Positions 17,673-29,514 are shown, counted from the first letter of the stretch. The stretch is 64,000 bases of DNA from Pseudomonas baltica (GCF_031880315.1 NZ_CP134771.1:6139001-6203000), one strand, 5' to 3'. Notes: generated by a model from the sequence alone, not told the origin. Numbers and translations: made by a program.

Positions 17673-19347
17673 ACCCGTTGCTGATCCTTCCCGCACGCCG
17701 GGCAATCCCGACGTTCGTCGGCGTCGCTTCAACGTTTCCCTGGTGTGGCTGGTGCCTATTGTCGCGGCCGTGATCGGGCTGTCGATGGTGGTGCACAACT
17801 CGCTGTCGGCCGGCCCCAAGATCACCGTCAGTTTCGAGACGGCCGAAGGATTGGAAGCCAACAAGACGCAGGTCAAGTACAAGAACGTGGTGATCGGCCA
17901 GGTGACTGCCATCGCCCTGAGCGAAGATCGCAACCGCGTGGTCGCGACCATCGAGCTCAAGGACTCGGCCAAGTCATTCACCACCGAAGACTCGCGCTTC
18001 TGGGTGGTGCGCCCGCGCATCGGCGCTCAGGGGATCTCGGGCGTCGACACCTTGTTGTCGGGCGCCTTTATCAGTGCCGACCCTGGCGCCTCGAAACAGA
18101 CCCGCAGCGATTTTCGCGGCCTGGAAATTCCGCCACCCATTACCTATGGCCAGCGTGGCAAGCGCTTCAGCCTGCATGCCGACGACCTCGGTTCGCTGGA
18201 CATCGGCTCGCCGGTCTACTACCGGCGTATCCAGGTCGGCCAGGTGGTGCAGGTGGGTTTGAGCCAGGACGGCAAGGGCGTCGACATCGAAGTGTTCGTC
18301 AATTCGCCCAACGATGAATTCGTCACCACCAATACCCGTTTCTGGAACGCCAGCGGCGTGGATATCAGCCTTGGTGCCGATGGCCTGAAGGTCAACACCC
18401 AGTCGGTGTCCTCGATCGTGTCCGGCGGCGTGGCGTTCGTCGAGCCCAAGTACAACCCCGATCAGAAGCAAGCGGCGGAGATGACCAAGTTCGATCTGTT
18501 CGCCGATCAGCAAAGCGCCCTGGCACCGCCAGACGGTACGCCGCGCTATATCCGCATGCGCTTCGACCAGTCGCTGCGAGGCCTGACGGTCGGCTCGCAA
18601 GTTGAATTCCTGGGGGTCAACCTGGGCCGCGTGGTGTCGATCGACCTCGATTATGACGCCAAGACCCAGACCTTCCCGACCATGGTCGGCGCGGTGATCT
18701 TCCCGGATCGGCTCGGCAAGGCCAACGACAAGCTCACGCAGATCGCCGGCAAGGGCAACGAGGATGCGCAGGCCGCCAAAATGCTCTCGGAGTTCGTCAA
18801 GCATGGCTTGCGGGCTCAGGCGCGCACCGGCAACCTGCTGACCGGGCAGTTGTATATCTCCCTGGCGTTCCTGCCCAAGGTAGCGCCGGTGAACTTCGAT
18901 ATGTCTGCGCGGCCGCTGGAAATCCCCACCGCGCCGGGCAGCTTCGACAAGTTGCAGGAGCAGTTGCAGGCCATGGTCGACAAGGTCAGCAAGCTGCCGA
19001 TCGAGCAGATTGCCGACAACCTCAACGGCAGCCTCGACGAAATGCACAAGACGCTTAGCCGCTTCAACGGTCAGGTCCTGCCGGAACTGGCCGATACCAT
19101 GGCCCAGACGCGCAAGACCATGGCCGCCGCCGCCGACACCCTGGGCGATGATTCGCCGCAGCGTCAGCAGATTGGCCAGGCCATGGACGAAGTGCAACGC
19201 ACCGCGCGCTCGGTGCGGGTACTGACCGACTTCCTCGGCCGCCATCCTGAATCGCTGATTCGCGGACGGGTGAGCGAAGGCTCGCCGGACGCCTATCGCT
19301 CCAGTGGCTCGTCTTCTCGTGATATTCAGTTGGAAACCAAACCATGA
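17665..19347 (+). CDS. pqiB: intermembrane transport protein PqiB (MCE family)
   Basis: This is a 560-residue protein with an N-terminal transmembrane helix (about residues 25-45) and three successive MCE domains (the first beginning near KITVSFETAEGLEANKT, the last near RYIRMRFDQSLRGLTVGS). A helical C-terminal tail with a needle-like, Gln- and Leu-rich region (about 425-520) follows. PqiB builds a periplasm-spanning hollow assembly that moves lipids between membranes. ATG 17665 follows AGAGG and overlaps the pqiA stop by eight bases. Confidence 0.92.
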   Translation: MSEPVADPSRTPGNPDVRRRRFNVSLVWLVPIVAAVIGLSMVVHNSLSAGPKITVSFETAEGLEANKTQVKYKNVVIGQVTAIALSEDRNRVVATIELKDSAKSFTTEDSRFWVVRPRIGAQGISGVDTLLSGAFISADPGASKQTRSDFRGLEIPPPITYGQRGKRFSLHADDLGSLDIGSPVYYRRIQVGQVVQVGLSQDGKGVDIEVFVNSPNDEFVTTNTRFWNASGVDISLGADGLKVNTQSVSSIVSGGVAFVEPKYNPDQKQAAEMTKFDLFADQQSALAPPDGTPRYIRMRFDQSLRGLTVGSQVEFLGVNLGRVVSIDLDYDAKTQTFPTMVGAVIFPDRLGKANDKLTQIAGKGNEDAQAAKMLSEFVKHGLRAQARTGNLLTGQLYISLAFLPKVAPVNFDMSARPLEIPTAPGSFDKLQEQLQAMVDKVSKLPIEQIADNLNGSLDEMHKTLSRFNGQVLPELADTMAQTRKTMAAAADTLGDDSPQRQQIGQAMDEVQRTARSVRVLTDFLGRHPESLIRGRVSEGSPDAYRSSGSSSRDIQLETKP

Positions 19348-19952
19348 TGCTGCGTTATCTGCTGCTGGGCACCACGCTGGGATTGGCGGCCTGTACGTCG
19401 CCGGCCACTCATTACTACACACTGGTGCCCACCACCGAATCGGCGCCCAAGGCGGTCACGCCCGCGGACTTTCAGTTCGAGCTGCTGACCGTGCGCATGC
19501 CGGTGCAGGTCGATCAGCCGCAGTTGGTGGTGCGCCAGGATCAGGGCCGGTTGGCCATCCTCGATAACGAACGTTGGGGCGCGCCGCTGGCGGACGAGTT
19601 CCACGATGCCCTGGCGGCCCAGATGGAACGCCAACTGGGCGTTCGCGATCTGTCGGGCTTGCCGAAAAATGCCGGGCAACCGGTGGTGTCGTTGCAGGCT
19701 GACGTGCGCCGGTTCGACAGCGTGCCTGGGCAGTACGCGCTGGTGGATGTGGTGTGGAGCCTGAGCCGTCGTGGCAATGACGACAGCAAGCGCACCACCC
19801 TGACCTGCGCAACGGTGGTGAAGGATAACGCCGGGGTCGATCTCAACAGCCTGGTGTTGGCGCATCAGAAAGCCATCGGCGATCTGGCGGCGCGCATTGC
19901 CGGCACGGCGCGGCAGTGGGCGGATAATCCTGCCGTTGGTTGCCCGCGGTAG
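19344..19952 (+). CDS. pqiC: PqiC, outer-membrane lipoprotein of the Pqi system
   Basis: This 202-residue lipoprotein has a signal peptide ending in the lipobox LAAC (about residues 14-17). It belongs to the ABC-type transport auxiliary lipoprotein (DUF330/PqiC) family, with the N-terminal YYTLVP motif and a central IAILDN-like strand. It docks PqiB to the outer membrane. The gene overlaps pqiB by four bases and ends the operon. Confidence 0.87.
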   Translation: MMLRYLLLGTTLGLAACTSPATHYYTLVPTTESAPKAVTPADFQFELLTVRMPVQVDQPQLVVRQDQGRLAILDNERWGAPLADEFHDALAAQMERQLGVRDLSGLPKNAGQPVVSLQADVRRFDSVPGQYALVDVVWSLSRRGNDDSKRTTLTCATVVKDNAGVDLNSLVLAHQKAIGDLAARIAGTARQWADNPAVGCPR

Positions 19953-19985
19953 GCGCTTTTTCAGGGATAGATGTGCAAGGCTATC

Positions 19986-20074
19986 GGCCTCTTCGCGGGC
20001 AAGCCTTGCTCCCACAGGTGTACGACTCAGGATCGGTTAACTCTGTGGGAGCAAGGCTTGCCCGCGAAGAGGCC
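19986..20074. repeat. REP pair
   Basis: This is a near-perfect inverted pair, GCGGGCAAGCCTTGCTCCCACAG and CTGTGGGAGCAAGGCTTGCCCGC, spaced by about 25 bases. It lies between the pqi operon and the muxA leader, and may serve as the pqi operon's 3' end structure. Confidence 0.88.
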
Positions 20075-20208
20075 TGTACATTCAGCCCACATCCCTGAGG
20101 CCCGCCACCCCCCTCCATATTTCCTGCACAATTATTCCCTAATCTCCATCCTGTTCGCGGGCATTGCTGTGTGCCTGCCTCGTATTTCAGCCTTGCAGAA
20201 GTGTATCA

Positions 20209-21432
20209 ATGACCCAAACTCCGGCTGCCCGATCTCGCTCCCGTAAACCCTTGCTCCTCACCGTGCTGTGCATTGCCGTGCTGGGTGGGGCTTACCTGAT
20301 CTACAAGCATTCCTCCAGCCCTGACTCGGCGCCTGGCGGCATGGCCGCAGGCGGCCGTCGGGGGCCGGGCGGGCCGGGCATGGGCATGAACGCCACCATC
20401 AGCGTCGCCACTGGTCAGGCCGGGCTGGCCGACGTGCCGGTGATCCAGCAAGCGCTCGGTACGGTGATCCCCAACTATTCGGTGACGGTGACCAGCCGCG
20501 TCGACGGCGAACTGCAGGCGGTGTACTTCACCGAAGGCCAGTACGTGAAAAAGGGCCAGTTGCTGGCGCAGATCGACCCCCGTGCCTACCAGGCCACCCT
20601 GGATCAATACAAAGGCGCGCTGGAAGAAAACAACGCACTGCTCAAGAGCGCGCAGCTCACCGTCGAGCGCTACAAGCGCCTGTACGCCAAGGACTCCCTG
20701 GCCAAGCAAGACCTCGACACCCAGGTCGCCACCGTCGGCCAATACGCCGGTGCGGCCAAGACCGACCAGGCGCAGATCGACGCCGCCAAGCTCAACCTGC
20801 AATACGCGCGCATCGTCTCGCCCATCGATGGCTACGTCGGCCTGCGCCTGGTCGATCCGGGCAATATCGTGCAGTCCGGGAGCACAACCGGCATCGTCAC
20901 CGTCACTCAGACCAACCCCATCGGCGTGACCTTCAGCCTGCCTCAGGCGCAACTCGCCAGCCTGCTGCCCAAGGTGCGCCAGGGCCAGGCGCTGAGCGTG
21001 CAGGCCATGGATCAACTCGGCACCGCAGTGCTGGCCACCGGCACCCTGAAGTTCATCAGCAACGAGATCGACACCAGCACCGGCAGCATCAAGCTCAAGG
21101 CTGTGTTCGACAATCCGGACGAGAAGCTCTACCCCAACCAGTTCGTCAACGTGAAGCTGCAGACCGATACCCTGAAGAGCGCTGTGGTCATCCCTGCGGC
21201 GGCGGTACAGTTGAGCTCCGGTGGGCACTTTGTCTATGTGGTCAAGGACGGTAAGGCCAACCGCAAGGCGGTGCAGGTCGGGCCGAATATCGATGAGCGC
21301 ACGGTGATCACCGACGGCATCGCCAATGGCGATCAGGTCGTTACCCGGGGTATCGATCACCTGCGCGACGGCGCGGCGGTGGAGATCGAAAAACCCGCCG
21401 CCGACAAGACGGCAGGCGCCAAAGCCCCATGA
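20209..21432 (+). CDS. muxA: RND efflux periplasmic adaptor, MuxA/MdtA type
   Basis: This is a 407-residue membrane fusion protein. It has an N-terminal membrane anchor (about residues 14-33), a Gly/Met-rich linker, a lipoyl half ([27 protein letters not shown]), a coiled-coil hairpin, the second lipoyl half, and beta-barrel domains. It connects the two RND pumps MuxB and MuxC to OpmB. ATG 20209 was chosen; the in-frame extension to 20164 is Cys-rich and not adaptor-like. Its stop overlaps muxB by four bases. Confidence 0.87.
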   Translation: MTQTPAARSRSRKPLLLTVLCIAVLGGAYLIYKHSSSPDSAPGGMAAGGRRGPGGPGMGMNATISVATGQAGLADVPVIQQALGTVIPNYSVTVTSRVDGELQAVYFTEGQYVKKGQLLAQIDPRAYQATLDQYKGALEENNALLKSAQLTVERYKRLYAKDSLAKQDLDTQVATVGQYAGAAKTDQAQIDAAKLNLQYARIVSPIDGYVGLRLVDPGNIVQSGSTTGIVTVTQTNPIGVTFSLPQAQLASLLPKVRQGQALSVQAMDQLGTAVLATGTLKFISNEIDTSTGSIKLKAVFDNPDEKLYPNQFVNVKLQTDTLKSAVVIPAAAVQLSSGGHFVYVVKDGKANRKAVQVGPNIDERTVITDGIANGDQVVTRGIDHLRDGAAVEIEKPAADKTAGAKAP

Positions 21433-24400
21433 ATCCATCACGGCTGTTTATCGAGCGCCCGGTCGCCACGGTGTTGCTGATGGTGGCGGTGTTGCTGTCG
21501 GGGATTTTTGCCTACCGGCTGCTGTCCACCTCGGCGCTGCCGGAAGTCGATTACCCGACCATCCAGGTCTCGACCCTCTATCCCGGCGCCAGCTCCAACG
21601 TGCTGGCTTCGGCGGTGACCGCACCGCTGGAGCGTCAGCTGGGGCAGATGGCTGGGCTGTCGCAGATGTACTCGGTGAGCTCGGCAGGCTCCTCGGTCAT
21701 TACTCTCAAGTTCTCGCTCGACCTGTCGCTGGACGTCGCCGAGCAGGAGGTCCAGGCCGCGATCAACGCCGCCGACAGCCTGCTGCCGACCGACTTGCCC
21801 AACCCGCCCACCTACAAAAAGGTCAACCCCGCGGACACGGCGGTGCTGACCATTGCCGCGACCTCGGACAGCCTGCCGCTGACCCGTGTGCAGGACCTGG
21901 TCAACACCCGGGTGGCGCTCAAGCTGTCGCAGATTTCCGGCGTGGGCCTGGTCAGCCTGGCCGGAGGTCAGCAGCCAGCGGTCAAGATCGAAGTCAACCC
22001 GGTAGCGCTGGCCGCTCACGGCCTGACTCTCGAAGACGTCTACACCAAGGTCAACGCCGCTAACGTCAACGGCTCCAAGGGCGGTTTCGACGGCCCGGCG
22101 CACTCGATCACCATCGATGCCAACGACCAGTTGCGCGATGCGTCCGAATACGGCGAGCTGGTGCTGGCCTATGAAAACGGCGCCGCGCTGCGTCTCAAAG
22201 ACGTCGCCACCACCGCCGAAGCGCCCCAGGACCAATACCTGTCGGCCACCGCCAACGGCCAGCCGGCGATCGTCGTCAACGTGCAGCGCCAGCCCGGCGC
22301 CAACGTCATCGACGTGGTCGACAACATCAAGGCGCAACTGCCGACCTTGCAAAAGGCCCTGCCGGACTCGGTGCAACTGGCGGTGATCAACGACCGCACG
22401 CAAACCATCCGCGCCTCGATCAAGGACGTGCAGATCGAGCTGATGCTGTCCATCGGCCTGGTGGTGCTGGTGACGTTCGTGTTCCTCGGCAACCTCACCG
22501 CCACGCTGATCCCCAGTGTCGCGGTGCCGCTGTCGCTGGTCGGCACCTTCGGCGTCATGTACCTGGCCGGATTCAGCCTCAACAACCTGACACTGATGGC
22601 GCTCACCATTGCCACCGGCTTCGTGATCGACGATGCCATCGTCGTGGTCGAGAACATTTCGCGGCATCTGGAGGAGGGCGAGACGCCCATGGTGGCCGCG
22701 CTCAAGGGCTCCCAGGAGATCGGCTTCACCATCATTTCGCTGACCGTATCGCTGATCGCGGTGCTGATCCCGCTGCTGTTCATGGGCGACGTGGTCGGCC
22801 GGCTGTTCCGCGAATTCGCCATCACCCTGGCGGTGGCGATTCTGGTGTCGATGGTCATATCCCTGACCCTCACGCCGATGCTCTGCGCCCACCTGTTGCG
22901 CCATGTCGAAAAAGACCAGCAAAGCCGCTTTGCCGCCTGGGGCGATCGCCAGTACCAGCGTGTGCTCGACGGCTATGATCGCGGCCTGCTGTGGGTGCTC
23001 GATCATCAGCGCCTGACGCTGCTGGTGGCGGTCGCCACCGTGGCGCTGACGGCGCTGCTGTACCTCATCGTGCCCAAGGGCTTTTTCCCGCCAGAAGACA
23101 CCGGCTTGCTGCAGGGTTTTACCCGCGCCTCTCAGGACGTGTCGTTCAGCGAAATGGCGCGCCGTCAGCAGGCGCTGGTCGAGGTGGTGCGTCAGGACCC
23201 GGCGGTGCAATCGGTGTCCTCGACCATCGGTGTCGATGGCACCAACGCCTCGCTCAACAATGGCCGGCTGCAGATCGAGCTCAAGCCGTTCGACGAACGC
23301 AGCGACACCGCCGATGCAATCATCAAGCGCTTGCAGCAGTCCACCGCCAGCGTCGCGGGCATGCAGCTGAACCTCACCAGTTCCCAGGACCTGACGGTGG
23401 ATGATCAGCTGACGCCCAGCCAGTATCAGTTCACCCTCGACGATGCCGACAGCGCCAATCTGGCGGCCTTGATTCCCAAGCTTATGGCCAAACTGCAGAA
23501 CCGCCCGGAGCTCCGTGATGTCGTCGATAACCTTCAGGATCAGGGGCTGGTTGCCTATGTCGAGTTGGATCGGGCAGCGGCCATGCGCTACGGTATCACC
23601 GCATCCGATGTGGATACGGCGCTGTACAACGCCTTCGGTCAGCGTCTGATTTCGACCATCTTCACCCAGTCCAACCAGTACCGCGTGGTGCTGCAGGTGC
23701 CGGGTCGCTTCCAGAATTCCATGGAGGCCTTCGACCATATCTATCTGGCGGCGGCCAACGCGTCGACCACCACCAGCACCACCACTACCAGTACCGGTTC
23801 GAGCAGCACTGCAACCACGGGCTCGACCAGCAGCACGACCACCGCCAACACCCCGGCCTCGATGGTGCGCCTGACCGACATCGCCAAGGTCGGCCAGCGT
23901 ACCGGCGCCTTGAGCCTGGCGCGCCTGGATCAGTTTCCGGCCGTGACGCTGTCGTTCAACCTGGCCGACGGCTACTCGCTGGAGCAAGCGCAGCAGGCCA
24001 TCAGCAGCGTGATGACCGAGCTGCAGGCACCGTCCAGTATCACCTTGCGTTATCAGGGTGCCGCCGCTGCCTTCCAGGCCGCGACGGGCAACACCCTGTG
24101 GCTGATTCTGGCGGCGCTGGTGACCATGTACATCGTGTTGGGCATGCTCTACGAGAGCTTCATCCACCCGGTGACCATCCTCTCGACCTTGCCATCGGCG
24201 GCTATCGGCGCGCTGCTGGCGTTGCTGCTGTGTGGCACCGAGTTCAGCCTGATTGCCTTGATCGGCGTGATTCTGCTGATCGGTATCGTCAAGAAGAACG
24301 CCATCATGATGATCGACTTCGCCCTCGAGGGCCGTCAGCACCAGCACCTCAGTGCCCGCGACGCGATCCATCGCGCTTGCCTGCTGCGCTTGCGGCCGAT

Positions 24401-24632
24401 CCTGATGACCACGCTGGCGGCGTTGTTCGGCGCCTTGCCGTTGATGCTGGCCACCGGCGCCGGCGCCGAATTGCGCCGGCCGTTGGGGCTGGTGATCGTC
24501 GGCGGTCTGCTGCTCAGCCAGTTGCTGACGCTGTTCACCACGCCGGTCATCTATCTGTTGTTCGATGGCCTGTCGGAGCGCGCGCGTGCCCGATTCGGTC
24601 GCCGCAATGATCAGGCAAGGACTACGCCGTGA
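21429..24632 (+). CDS. muxB: RND multidrug transporter, MuxB/MdtB type
   Basis: This is a 1067-residue proton-driven pump with 12 membrane helices and two large periplasmic loops. TM4 carries the proton-relay pair in [10 protein letters not shown], and TM10 carries the lysine in [10 protein letters not shown]. It is about 25 residues longer than usual (about 1040) because of a Thr/Ser-rich insertion at about residues 779-808 in the second periplasmic domain. In the Mux/Mdt system two different RND subunits form one heterotrimer. Confidence 0.9.
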   Translation: MNPSRLFIERPVATVLLMVAVLLSGIFAYRLLSTSALPEVDYPTIQVSTLYPGASSNVLASAVTAPLERQLGQMAGLSQMYSVSSAGSSVITLKFSLDLSLDVAEQEVQAAINAADSLLPTDLPNPPTYKKVNPADTAVLTIAATSDSLPLTRVQDLVNTRVALKLSQISGVGLVSLAGGQQPAVKIEVNPVALAAHGLTLEDVYTKVNAANVNGSKGGFDGPAHSITIDANDQLRDASEYGELVLAYENGAALRLKDVATTAEAPQDQYLSATANGQPAIVVNVQRQPGANVIDVVDNIKAQLPTLQKALPDSVQLAVINDRTQTIRASIKDVQIELMLSIGLVVLVTFVFLGNLTATLIPSVAVPLSLVGTFGVMYLAGFSLNNLTLMALTIATGFVIDDAIVVVENISRHLEEGETPMVAALKGSQEIGFTIISLTVSLIAVLIPLLFMGDVVGRLFREFAITLAVAILVSMVISLTLTPMLCAHLLRHVEKDQQSRFAAWGDRQYQRVLDGYDRGLLWVLDHQRLTLLVAVATVALTALLYLIVPKGFFPPEDTGLLQGFTRASQDVSFSEMARRQQALVEVVRQDPAVQSVSSTIGVDGTNASLNNGRLQIELKPFDERSDTADAIIKRLQQSTASVAGMQLNLTSSQDLTVDDQLTPSQYQFTLDDADSANLAALIPKLMAKLQNRPELRDVVDNLQDQGLVAYVELDRAAAMRYGITASDVDTALYNAFGQRLISTIFTQSNQYRVVLQVPGRFQNSMEAFDHIYLAAANASTTTSTTTTSTGSSSTATTGSTSSTTTANTPASMVRLTDIAKVGQRTGALSLARLDQFPAVTLSFNLADGYSLEQAQQAISSVMTELQAPSSITLRYQGAAAAFQAATGNTLWLILAALVTMYIVLGMLYESFIHPVTILSTLPSAAIGALLALLLCGTEFSLIALIGVILLIGIVKKNAIMMIDFALEGRQHQHLSARDAIHRACLLRLRPILMTTLAALFGALPLMLATGAGAELRRPLGLVIVGGLLLSQLLTLFTTPVIYLLFDGLSERARARFGRRNDQARTTP
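23763..23853 (+). other. Thr/Ser-rich low-complexity insertion in MuxB
   Basis: About 30 codons encode almost only Thr, Ser, Gly and Ala (for example [15 protein letters not shown]), written with varied Thr and Ser codons rather than a pure DNA repeat. It lies in the second periplasmic loop between the LAAANA and PASMVRLTD segments, where RND pumps normally have a short surface loop. Confidence 0.85.
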
Positions 24633-27600
24633 GCCGCCCGCTGAACCTGTCGCGGTTCTTTATCCGGCGGCCCGTGGCGACGCTGCTGCTGAGCCTGAGC
24701 ATCACCCTGGCCGGTGTGCTCGGCTTCGTCCTGCTGCCGGTGGCGCCGCTGCCGCAGGTGGACTTCCCCACGGTGATCGTCAGTGCCAGCCTGCCTGGCG
24801 CCAGCCCGGAAACCATGGCCGCCACCGTGGCCACGCCCTTGGAGCGCAGCCTCGGGACCATCGCCGGGATCACCGAGATGACCTCGAGCAGCGGTCAGGG
24901 CTCCACCAGTCTGGTGCTGCAATTCGGCCTGGACCGTGACATCAACGGTGCCGCCCGCGACGTGCAGGCGGCCATCAATGCTTCGCGCAGCTTGCTGCCC
25001 AGCTCGATGCCATCGCTGCCGACCTACCGCAAGGCCAACCCTTCGGACGCGCCGATCATCATGCTCGCGCTGACCTCGCCGACCCGCAGCCGCGGCGAGC
25101 TGTACGACCTGGCCTACAGCACGCTGCAACAGAAGATCGCTCAGGTCACGGGCGTTGGCGAAGTGTCGGTGCGCGGTGGTTCGCTGCCCGCCGTGCGCAT
25201 CGATTTGCAGCCCCAGCAACTGGCCCACGCCGGCATCTCGCTGGACACCGTGCGCACGGCGATCAGCAACGCCACCAAGGCCAAGCCCAAGGGCATTCTT
25301 CAGGGTGACGGCCAGCACTGGATGATCGACAGCAACGACCAGCTCGATCAGGCCGATCAATACCGGGCGCTGGTGGTCAGCTATCAGGACGGCGCTGCGG
25401 TGCATCTGGGCGATGTCGCCAACGTCTACGATTCGGTGGAAGACACCTTCGTCGGTGGTTACTTCAACGGCCAGCCGTCGGTGACCTTGGGCGTGACGCG
25501 TTCGGCGGGCGCCAACATGCTGCAGACCATCGACAGCATCAAGGCGCTGATGCCGCAGCTGCAGGCGATGGTGCCGGGTGATGTACAGCTGGCGACCATG
25601 ATCGATCGTTCCACCACGGTGCGATCTTCGCTGCACGATACCGAGGAGACCCTGCTGATCGCAGTGCTGTTGGTGATCGTGGTGGTCTTCGTGTTTTTGC
25701 GCAACGCGCGCGCGACCTTGATCCCCGCTGTGGTGTTGCCGGTCTCCTTGATCGGCACCTGCGCGGTGATGTACCTGGTGGGCTACAGCCTCGACAATCT
25801 GTCGCTGATGGCGTTGATCATCTGCACCGGTTTTGTGGTGGACGACGCCATCGTGGTGCTGGAAAACATCGCGCGCTATCAGGAGCAGGGCATGCGCCCG
25901 CTGCGGGCAGCGCTGATGGGCACCCGGGAAGTGGGCTTTACCGTGCTGTCGATGACGGTTTCGTTGATAGCGGTGTTCATTCCGATCCTGCTGATGGGCG
26001 ACATCGTCGGGCGCTTGTTCCGGGAGTTCGCCGTGACGCTCAGCGTGGCGCTGGTGCTGTCGATGGTGGTGTCGCTGACCTTGACCCCGGTGTTGTGCGT
26101 GCTGGTGTTGCGTCAGCCTGATCATCAAAAGCCGGTGCCGCGCCTGTATCAGTGGGTCGAGCGCGGCTTGCAGGCGTTGCAGGATGCCTATCTGGCGGCG
26201 CTGGTGTGGGTCATGCGTCATCGCCTGCTGACGCTGTTCAGCCTGCTGCTGACGGTGATGCTCAACGTCTACCTGTACGCCACGGTGCAGAAGGGTTTCT
26301 TCCCGGCTCAGGACACCGGGGTGCTCATGGGCGCCGTGCGCGGCGACCAGAACACCTCGTTCCAGGCCCTGGAACCACAGTTGGTGAAGATCGCCAAGGC
26401 CATCGCCGCCGACCCGGATGTCGAGGCGGTCAACACTTCCACCGGCAGCGGTGGTTTCGGTTCGCGCAACACGGGTATGTTCTTCATTCGTCTCAAGGAT
26501 TACAAACTGCGCAAGGACACCGCTCAGGTGATCGCCAATCGCCTGAGCATGGCCAACAGCAAGACCGCCGGCATCCAGGTGTTCATGATGCCCGCCGAAG
26601 ATATCCACATCGGTGGCCGCAGCGCTAACGCGACCTATCAGTTCAGTGTGCGCGCCGATGATCTCGACGTGCTGCGGCTGTGGACGCCCAAGGTCGAGGC
26701 GGCGTTGCGCAGTTTGCCGCAGCTCACCGGTATCGACTCCGATTCGCAGACTGGCGGTCAAGAGATCAAGCTGCACATCGATCGCGCCGCCGCCAGCCGC
26801 CTGGGAGTGAGTACCAGCGACATCGACGATCTGCTCAACAATGCCTTCAGCCAGCGCCAGGTCGCCACGCTGTACAAAACCATGAATCAGTACCACGTGA
26901 TCATGGGCCTTGACCCGGCGTACACCCAGGATCCGACCATGCTGGCGCGTATGTATGTGGTCAACAGCGACCAGGAGCAGATCCCGTTGACCGCCTTCGC
27001 CTCGTTCAGCCCGGACAACGCGCCGCTGTCGGTGGCGCACCAGGGCCAGTCGGCGACCAGCACCGTGGCTTTCAACCTGGCCGATGGCGTATCGCTGGAG
27101 CAGGCCACTGCGGCTATCGATGGCGCCATCGACAAGCTCGGTATGCCGCGCGATGTGCAGGTGGGTTTCGCTGGTACCGCCCAGGCCTTCGCGGCGCTGG
27201 CCAAGAGCATGCCGTGGCTGATCCTCGCGGCGCTGCTGGCGGTGTATATCGTCCTCGGCGTGCTGTACGAGAGCTATGTGCATCCGCTGACCATTCTGTC
27301 GACCTTGCCCTCGGCCGGGGTCGGTGCCTTGCTGTTGATGAAGGTCACCAATATGCAGCTGACGGTGATCGCCTTGATCGGCATCTTGCTGTTGATCGGC
27401 ATCGTCAAGAAGAACGCCATCATGATGATCGACTTCGCCTTGATGGCCGAACGCGAGCAGGGCCTGAGCCCCGAGCAGGCAATCATCGAAGCCTGCCGCA
27501 TGCGTCTGCGGCCGATCCTGATGACCACCCTGGCAGCGTTCTTCGGCGCCTTGCCCATGGCCCTGGGCAGTGGCGGCGACGCCGACTTGCGTAAACCCAT

Positions 27601-27748
27601 GGGCATGGCGATCGCCGGCGGCCTGGCGCTCAGCCAGTTGCTGACGTTGTTCACGACCCCTGTGGTGTACCTGTATCTAGACCGCCTGAGCCGTGCCACT
27701 CGGCAGCTGTGGCATACCCGTATTCGCCGCTCGCACGCCGCCGGCTGA
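24629..27748 (+). CDS. muxC: RND multidrug transporter, MuxC/MdtC type
   Basis: This is a 1039-residue RND pump, the second transporter subunit of the Mux system. Proton-relay residues are present ([13 protein letters not shown] in TM4 and [10 protein letters not shown] in TM10), and there is a standard first segment [11 protein letters not shown]. It has no low-complexity insertion, unlike MuxB. Overlap with muxB is four bases. A 21-base gap separates it from opmB. Confidence 0.9.
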   Translation: MSRPLNLSRFFIRRPVATLLLSLSITLAGVLGFVLLPVAPLPQVDFPTVIVSASLPGASPETMAATVATPLERSLGTIAGITEMTSSSGQGSTSLVLQFGLDRDINGAARDVQAAINASRSLLPSSMPSLPTYRKANPSDAPIIMLALTSPTRSRGELYDLAYSTLQQKIAQVTGVGEVSVRGGSLPAVRIDLQPQQLAHAGISLDTVRTAISNATKAKPKGILQGDGQHWMIDSNDQLDQADQYRALVVSYQDGAAVHLGDVANVYDSVEDTFVGGYFNGQPSVTLGVTRSAGANMLQTIDSIKALMPQLQAMVPGDVQLATMIDRSTTVRSSLHDTEETLLIAVLLVIVVVFVFLRNARATLIPAVVLPVSLIGTCAVMYLVGYSLDNLSLMALIICTGFVVDDAIVVLENIARYQEQGMRPLRAALMGTREVGFTVLSMTVSLIAVFIPILLMGDIVGRLFREFAVTLSVALVLSMVVSLTLTPVLCVLVLRQPDHQKPVPRLYQWVERGLQALQDAYLAALVWVMRHRLLTLFSLLLTVMLNVYLYATVQKGFFPAQDTGVLMGAVRGDQNTSFQALEPQLVKIAKAIAADPDVEAVNTSTGSGGFGSRNTGMFFIRLKDYKLRKDTAQVIANRLSMANSKTAGIQVFMMPAEDIHIGGRSANATYQFSVRADDLDVLRLWTPKVEAALRSLPQLTGIDSDSQTGGQEIKLHIDRAAASRLGVSTSDIDDLLNNAFSQRQVATLYKTMNQYHVIMGLDPAYTQDPTMLARMYVVNSDQEQIPLTAFASFSPDNAPLSVAHQGQSATSTVAFNLADGVSLEQATAAIDGAIDKLGMPRDVQVGFAGTAQAFAALAKSMPWLILAALLAVYIVLGVLYESYVHPLTILSTLPSAGVGALLLMKVTNMQLTVIALIGILLLIGIVKKNAIMMIDFALMAEREQGLSPEQAIIEACRMRLRPILMTTLAAFFGALPMALGSGGDADLRKPMGMAIAGGLALSQLLTLFTTPVVYLYLDRLSRATRQLWHTRIRRSHAAG

Positions 27749-27769
27749 TTGACTGATGAAGGTTATCCC

Positions 27770-29209
27770 ATGAATGTTTTCAAGCCGTCGCGTCTGTGTT
27801 TGGCCCTGGCCGTCGCCGCCGCGATGAGTGGCTGCATGGTCGGCCCGGACTATCAGCGCCCCAGCGCCCCGGTGTCGGTGGCGTTCAAGGAAGCCGCGGG
27901 CTGGAAGGCCGCCAGCCCCCAGGATGAACTACCCAAGGGCCCGTGGTGGGCGCTGTATCAGGACCCGCAGTTGAGCGCGCTGGTGGCCCAGGTACAGCTC
28001 AATAACCAGAACGTCGCTCAGTACGCGGCGCAATACCGCCAAGCACTGGCGCTGGTGCGTGGATCGCGGGCCGAGTTGCTGCCGACTGTCTCGGCCACCG
28101 GCGCCACCACCCGCAGCGAGACCGGCACCGGATCGAGCGGTTCGAGCAGTGCTGGCAGCGCAGGCGGCCCCAGCAACGAGCATTCGGCGACGTTGAGTCT
28201 GAGCTGGGAGGCCGATATCTGGGGCAAGCTGCGCCGTACTGTCGAGGAAGATCGCGCCAGTGCCCAGGCCAGCGCCGCCGATCTGGCCAACGCAACCCTC
28301 AGCGCGCAATCGTCATTGGCCCAGGATTACTTCCAGCTGCGCATTCTCGATCGGCGCATTGCGCTGTATGAGGACACCATCAAGGGCTACGAGCGTTACC
28401 TGCAGATCATCCAGAACAAGTACGACGAGAAGATCGTTTCGCGCGCCGACCTGTCTACCGGCAAGACTCAGCTGCACAGTGCCCGGGCGTCGATGCTCGA
28501 TCTGCAATGGCAGCGCGCGCAGTACGAGCATGCCATCGCCTTATTGATGGGCAAGGCGCCGGCGGAATTCAGCCTGGCGGCGGATGCCAAGTGGGCTTAC
28601 CACGTGCCTCAGGTGCCGCTGGGTGTGCCGAGCCGTTTGTTGGAGCGGCGCCCGGACATCGCTGCGGCGGAGCGGGAAATGGCGGCCTCGAACGCTGCGG
28701 TCGGGGTGGCCACCGCGGCCTATTATCCGGACCTGACGCTGAGTGCCAGTGGCGGTTATCAAAGCTCGACCATGAGCAATCTGTTCTCCTTGCCTAATCG
28801 CTTCTGGTCCATCGGCCCGAGCCTGACCGGTACGTTGCTGGACTTCGGCAAGACCAAGGCGACGGTGGAGCAGGCGAGGGCGGCTTACGATGCTTCAGTG
28901 GCGTCGTATCGACAGACGGTGCTGACCGGTTTGGGCGAGGTGGAGGATTATCTGGTCGAGCTGCGGACATTGGAGCCGGAATTGGTGGCGCGTCGCACTT
29001 CTGCAGAGGCGGCGGAGGATTCCGCGTCGGTCAGCCGGGATCAGTATGAAGCCGGGGTCATCGACTATCTGGATGTGGCGACGACGCAGGCCACGAGTCT
29101 TAGTGAACGGCAGACGTTGTTGAGTTTGGTGGGGACCCAGTTGGTGACTAGCGTGCAGTTGCAGGCGGCTTTGGGTGGGTCTTGGGAGGGTGTCAGCGCT
29201 GGGCAGTGA
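27770..29209 (+). CDS. opmB: outer-membrane efflux lipoprotein, OpmB/NodT type
   Basis: This is a 479-residue TolC-like channel with a lipobox (MSGC, about residues 17-20), two outer-membrane efflux repeats, and a typical C-terminal QAALGGSW. A Ser/Gly-rich loop (GTGSSGSSSAGSAGG, about residues 120-134) replaces part of the usual extracellular loop before the SLSWEADIWGK strand. ATG 27770 is preceded by GAAGG. It completes muxABC-opmB. Confidence 0.88.
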   Translation: MNVFKPSRLCLALAVAAAMSGCMVGPDYQRPSAPVSVAFKEAAGWKAASPQDELPKGPWWALYQDPQLSALVAQVQLNNQNVAQYAAQYRQALALVRGSRAELLPTVSATGATTRSETGTGSSGSSSAGSAGGPSNEHSATLSLSWEADIWGKLRRTVEEDRASAQASAADLANATLSAQSSLAQDYFQLRILDRRIALYEDTIKGYERYLQIIQNKYDEKIVSRADLSTGKTQLHSARASMLDLQWQRAQYEHAIALLMGKAPAEFSLAADAKWAYHVPQVPLGVPSRLLERRPDIAAAEREMAASNAAVGVATAAYYPDLTLSASGGYQSSTMSNLFSLPNRFWSIGPSLTGTLLDFGKTKATVEQARAAYDASVASYRQTVLTGLGEVEDYLVELRTLEPELVARRTSAEAAEDSASVSRDQYEAGVIDYLDVATTQATSLSERQTLLSLVGTQLVTSVQLQAALGGSWEGVSAGQ

Positions 29210-29238
29210 TTTTGCAGGATGGGGCTGGGGATTGGGTG

Positions 29239-29464
29239 GTTCTGCTTTCGAGCCGGCCTTGGGGTCGCGGCCCCCGCCATTGGCCCTTCGCTTAGGCTCA
29301 GGGTGCCCGCGCTTCGACGCACTGGCGAGGGGCACGCCCCGATGGGCCTTCCGTGGCCCAACGGGGCTTAGCCGGCATCCATGCCGGCTATCCCCTCGCC
29401 AGTGCGTCGAAGCGCGGCCTGCTGGAAGGGGGCCGCGACCCCAAGGCCGGCTCGAAAGCAGAAC
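29239..29464. repeat. large nested palindrome, copy 1
   Basis: A perfect 37-base inverted repeat (29239-29275 with 29428-29464; arm begins GTTCTGCTTTCGAGCC) encloses a second perfect 26-base inverted repeat (29307-29332 with 29392-29417; arm begins CCGCGCTTCGACGCAC) and an inner hairpin GCCGGCAT/ATGCCGGC. The whole 226 bases could fold into one long branched stem. Small open frames inside it are by-products of the repeat. Confidence 0.88.
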
Positions 29465-29514
29465 AGTGATATTTGTGGTGTCTGCTCTTTCCTGAAATCG
29501 CTCAAATCTCGGCT

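Noticed and set aside
21438..27283. Very long open frames on the minus strand, antisense to muxB and muxC
   Set aside because: They are His/Gln/Arg-rich shadows of GC-rich codons in the true RND genes, with no domain motif or ribosome-binding site.
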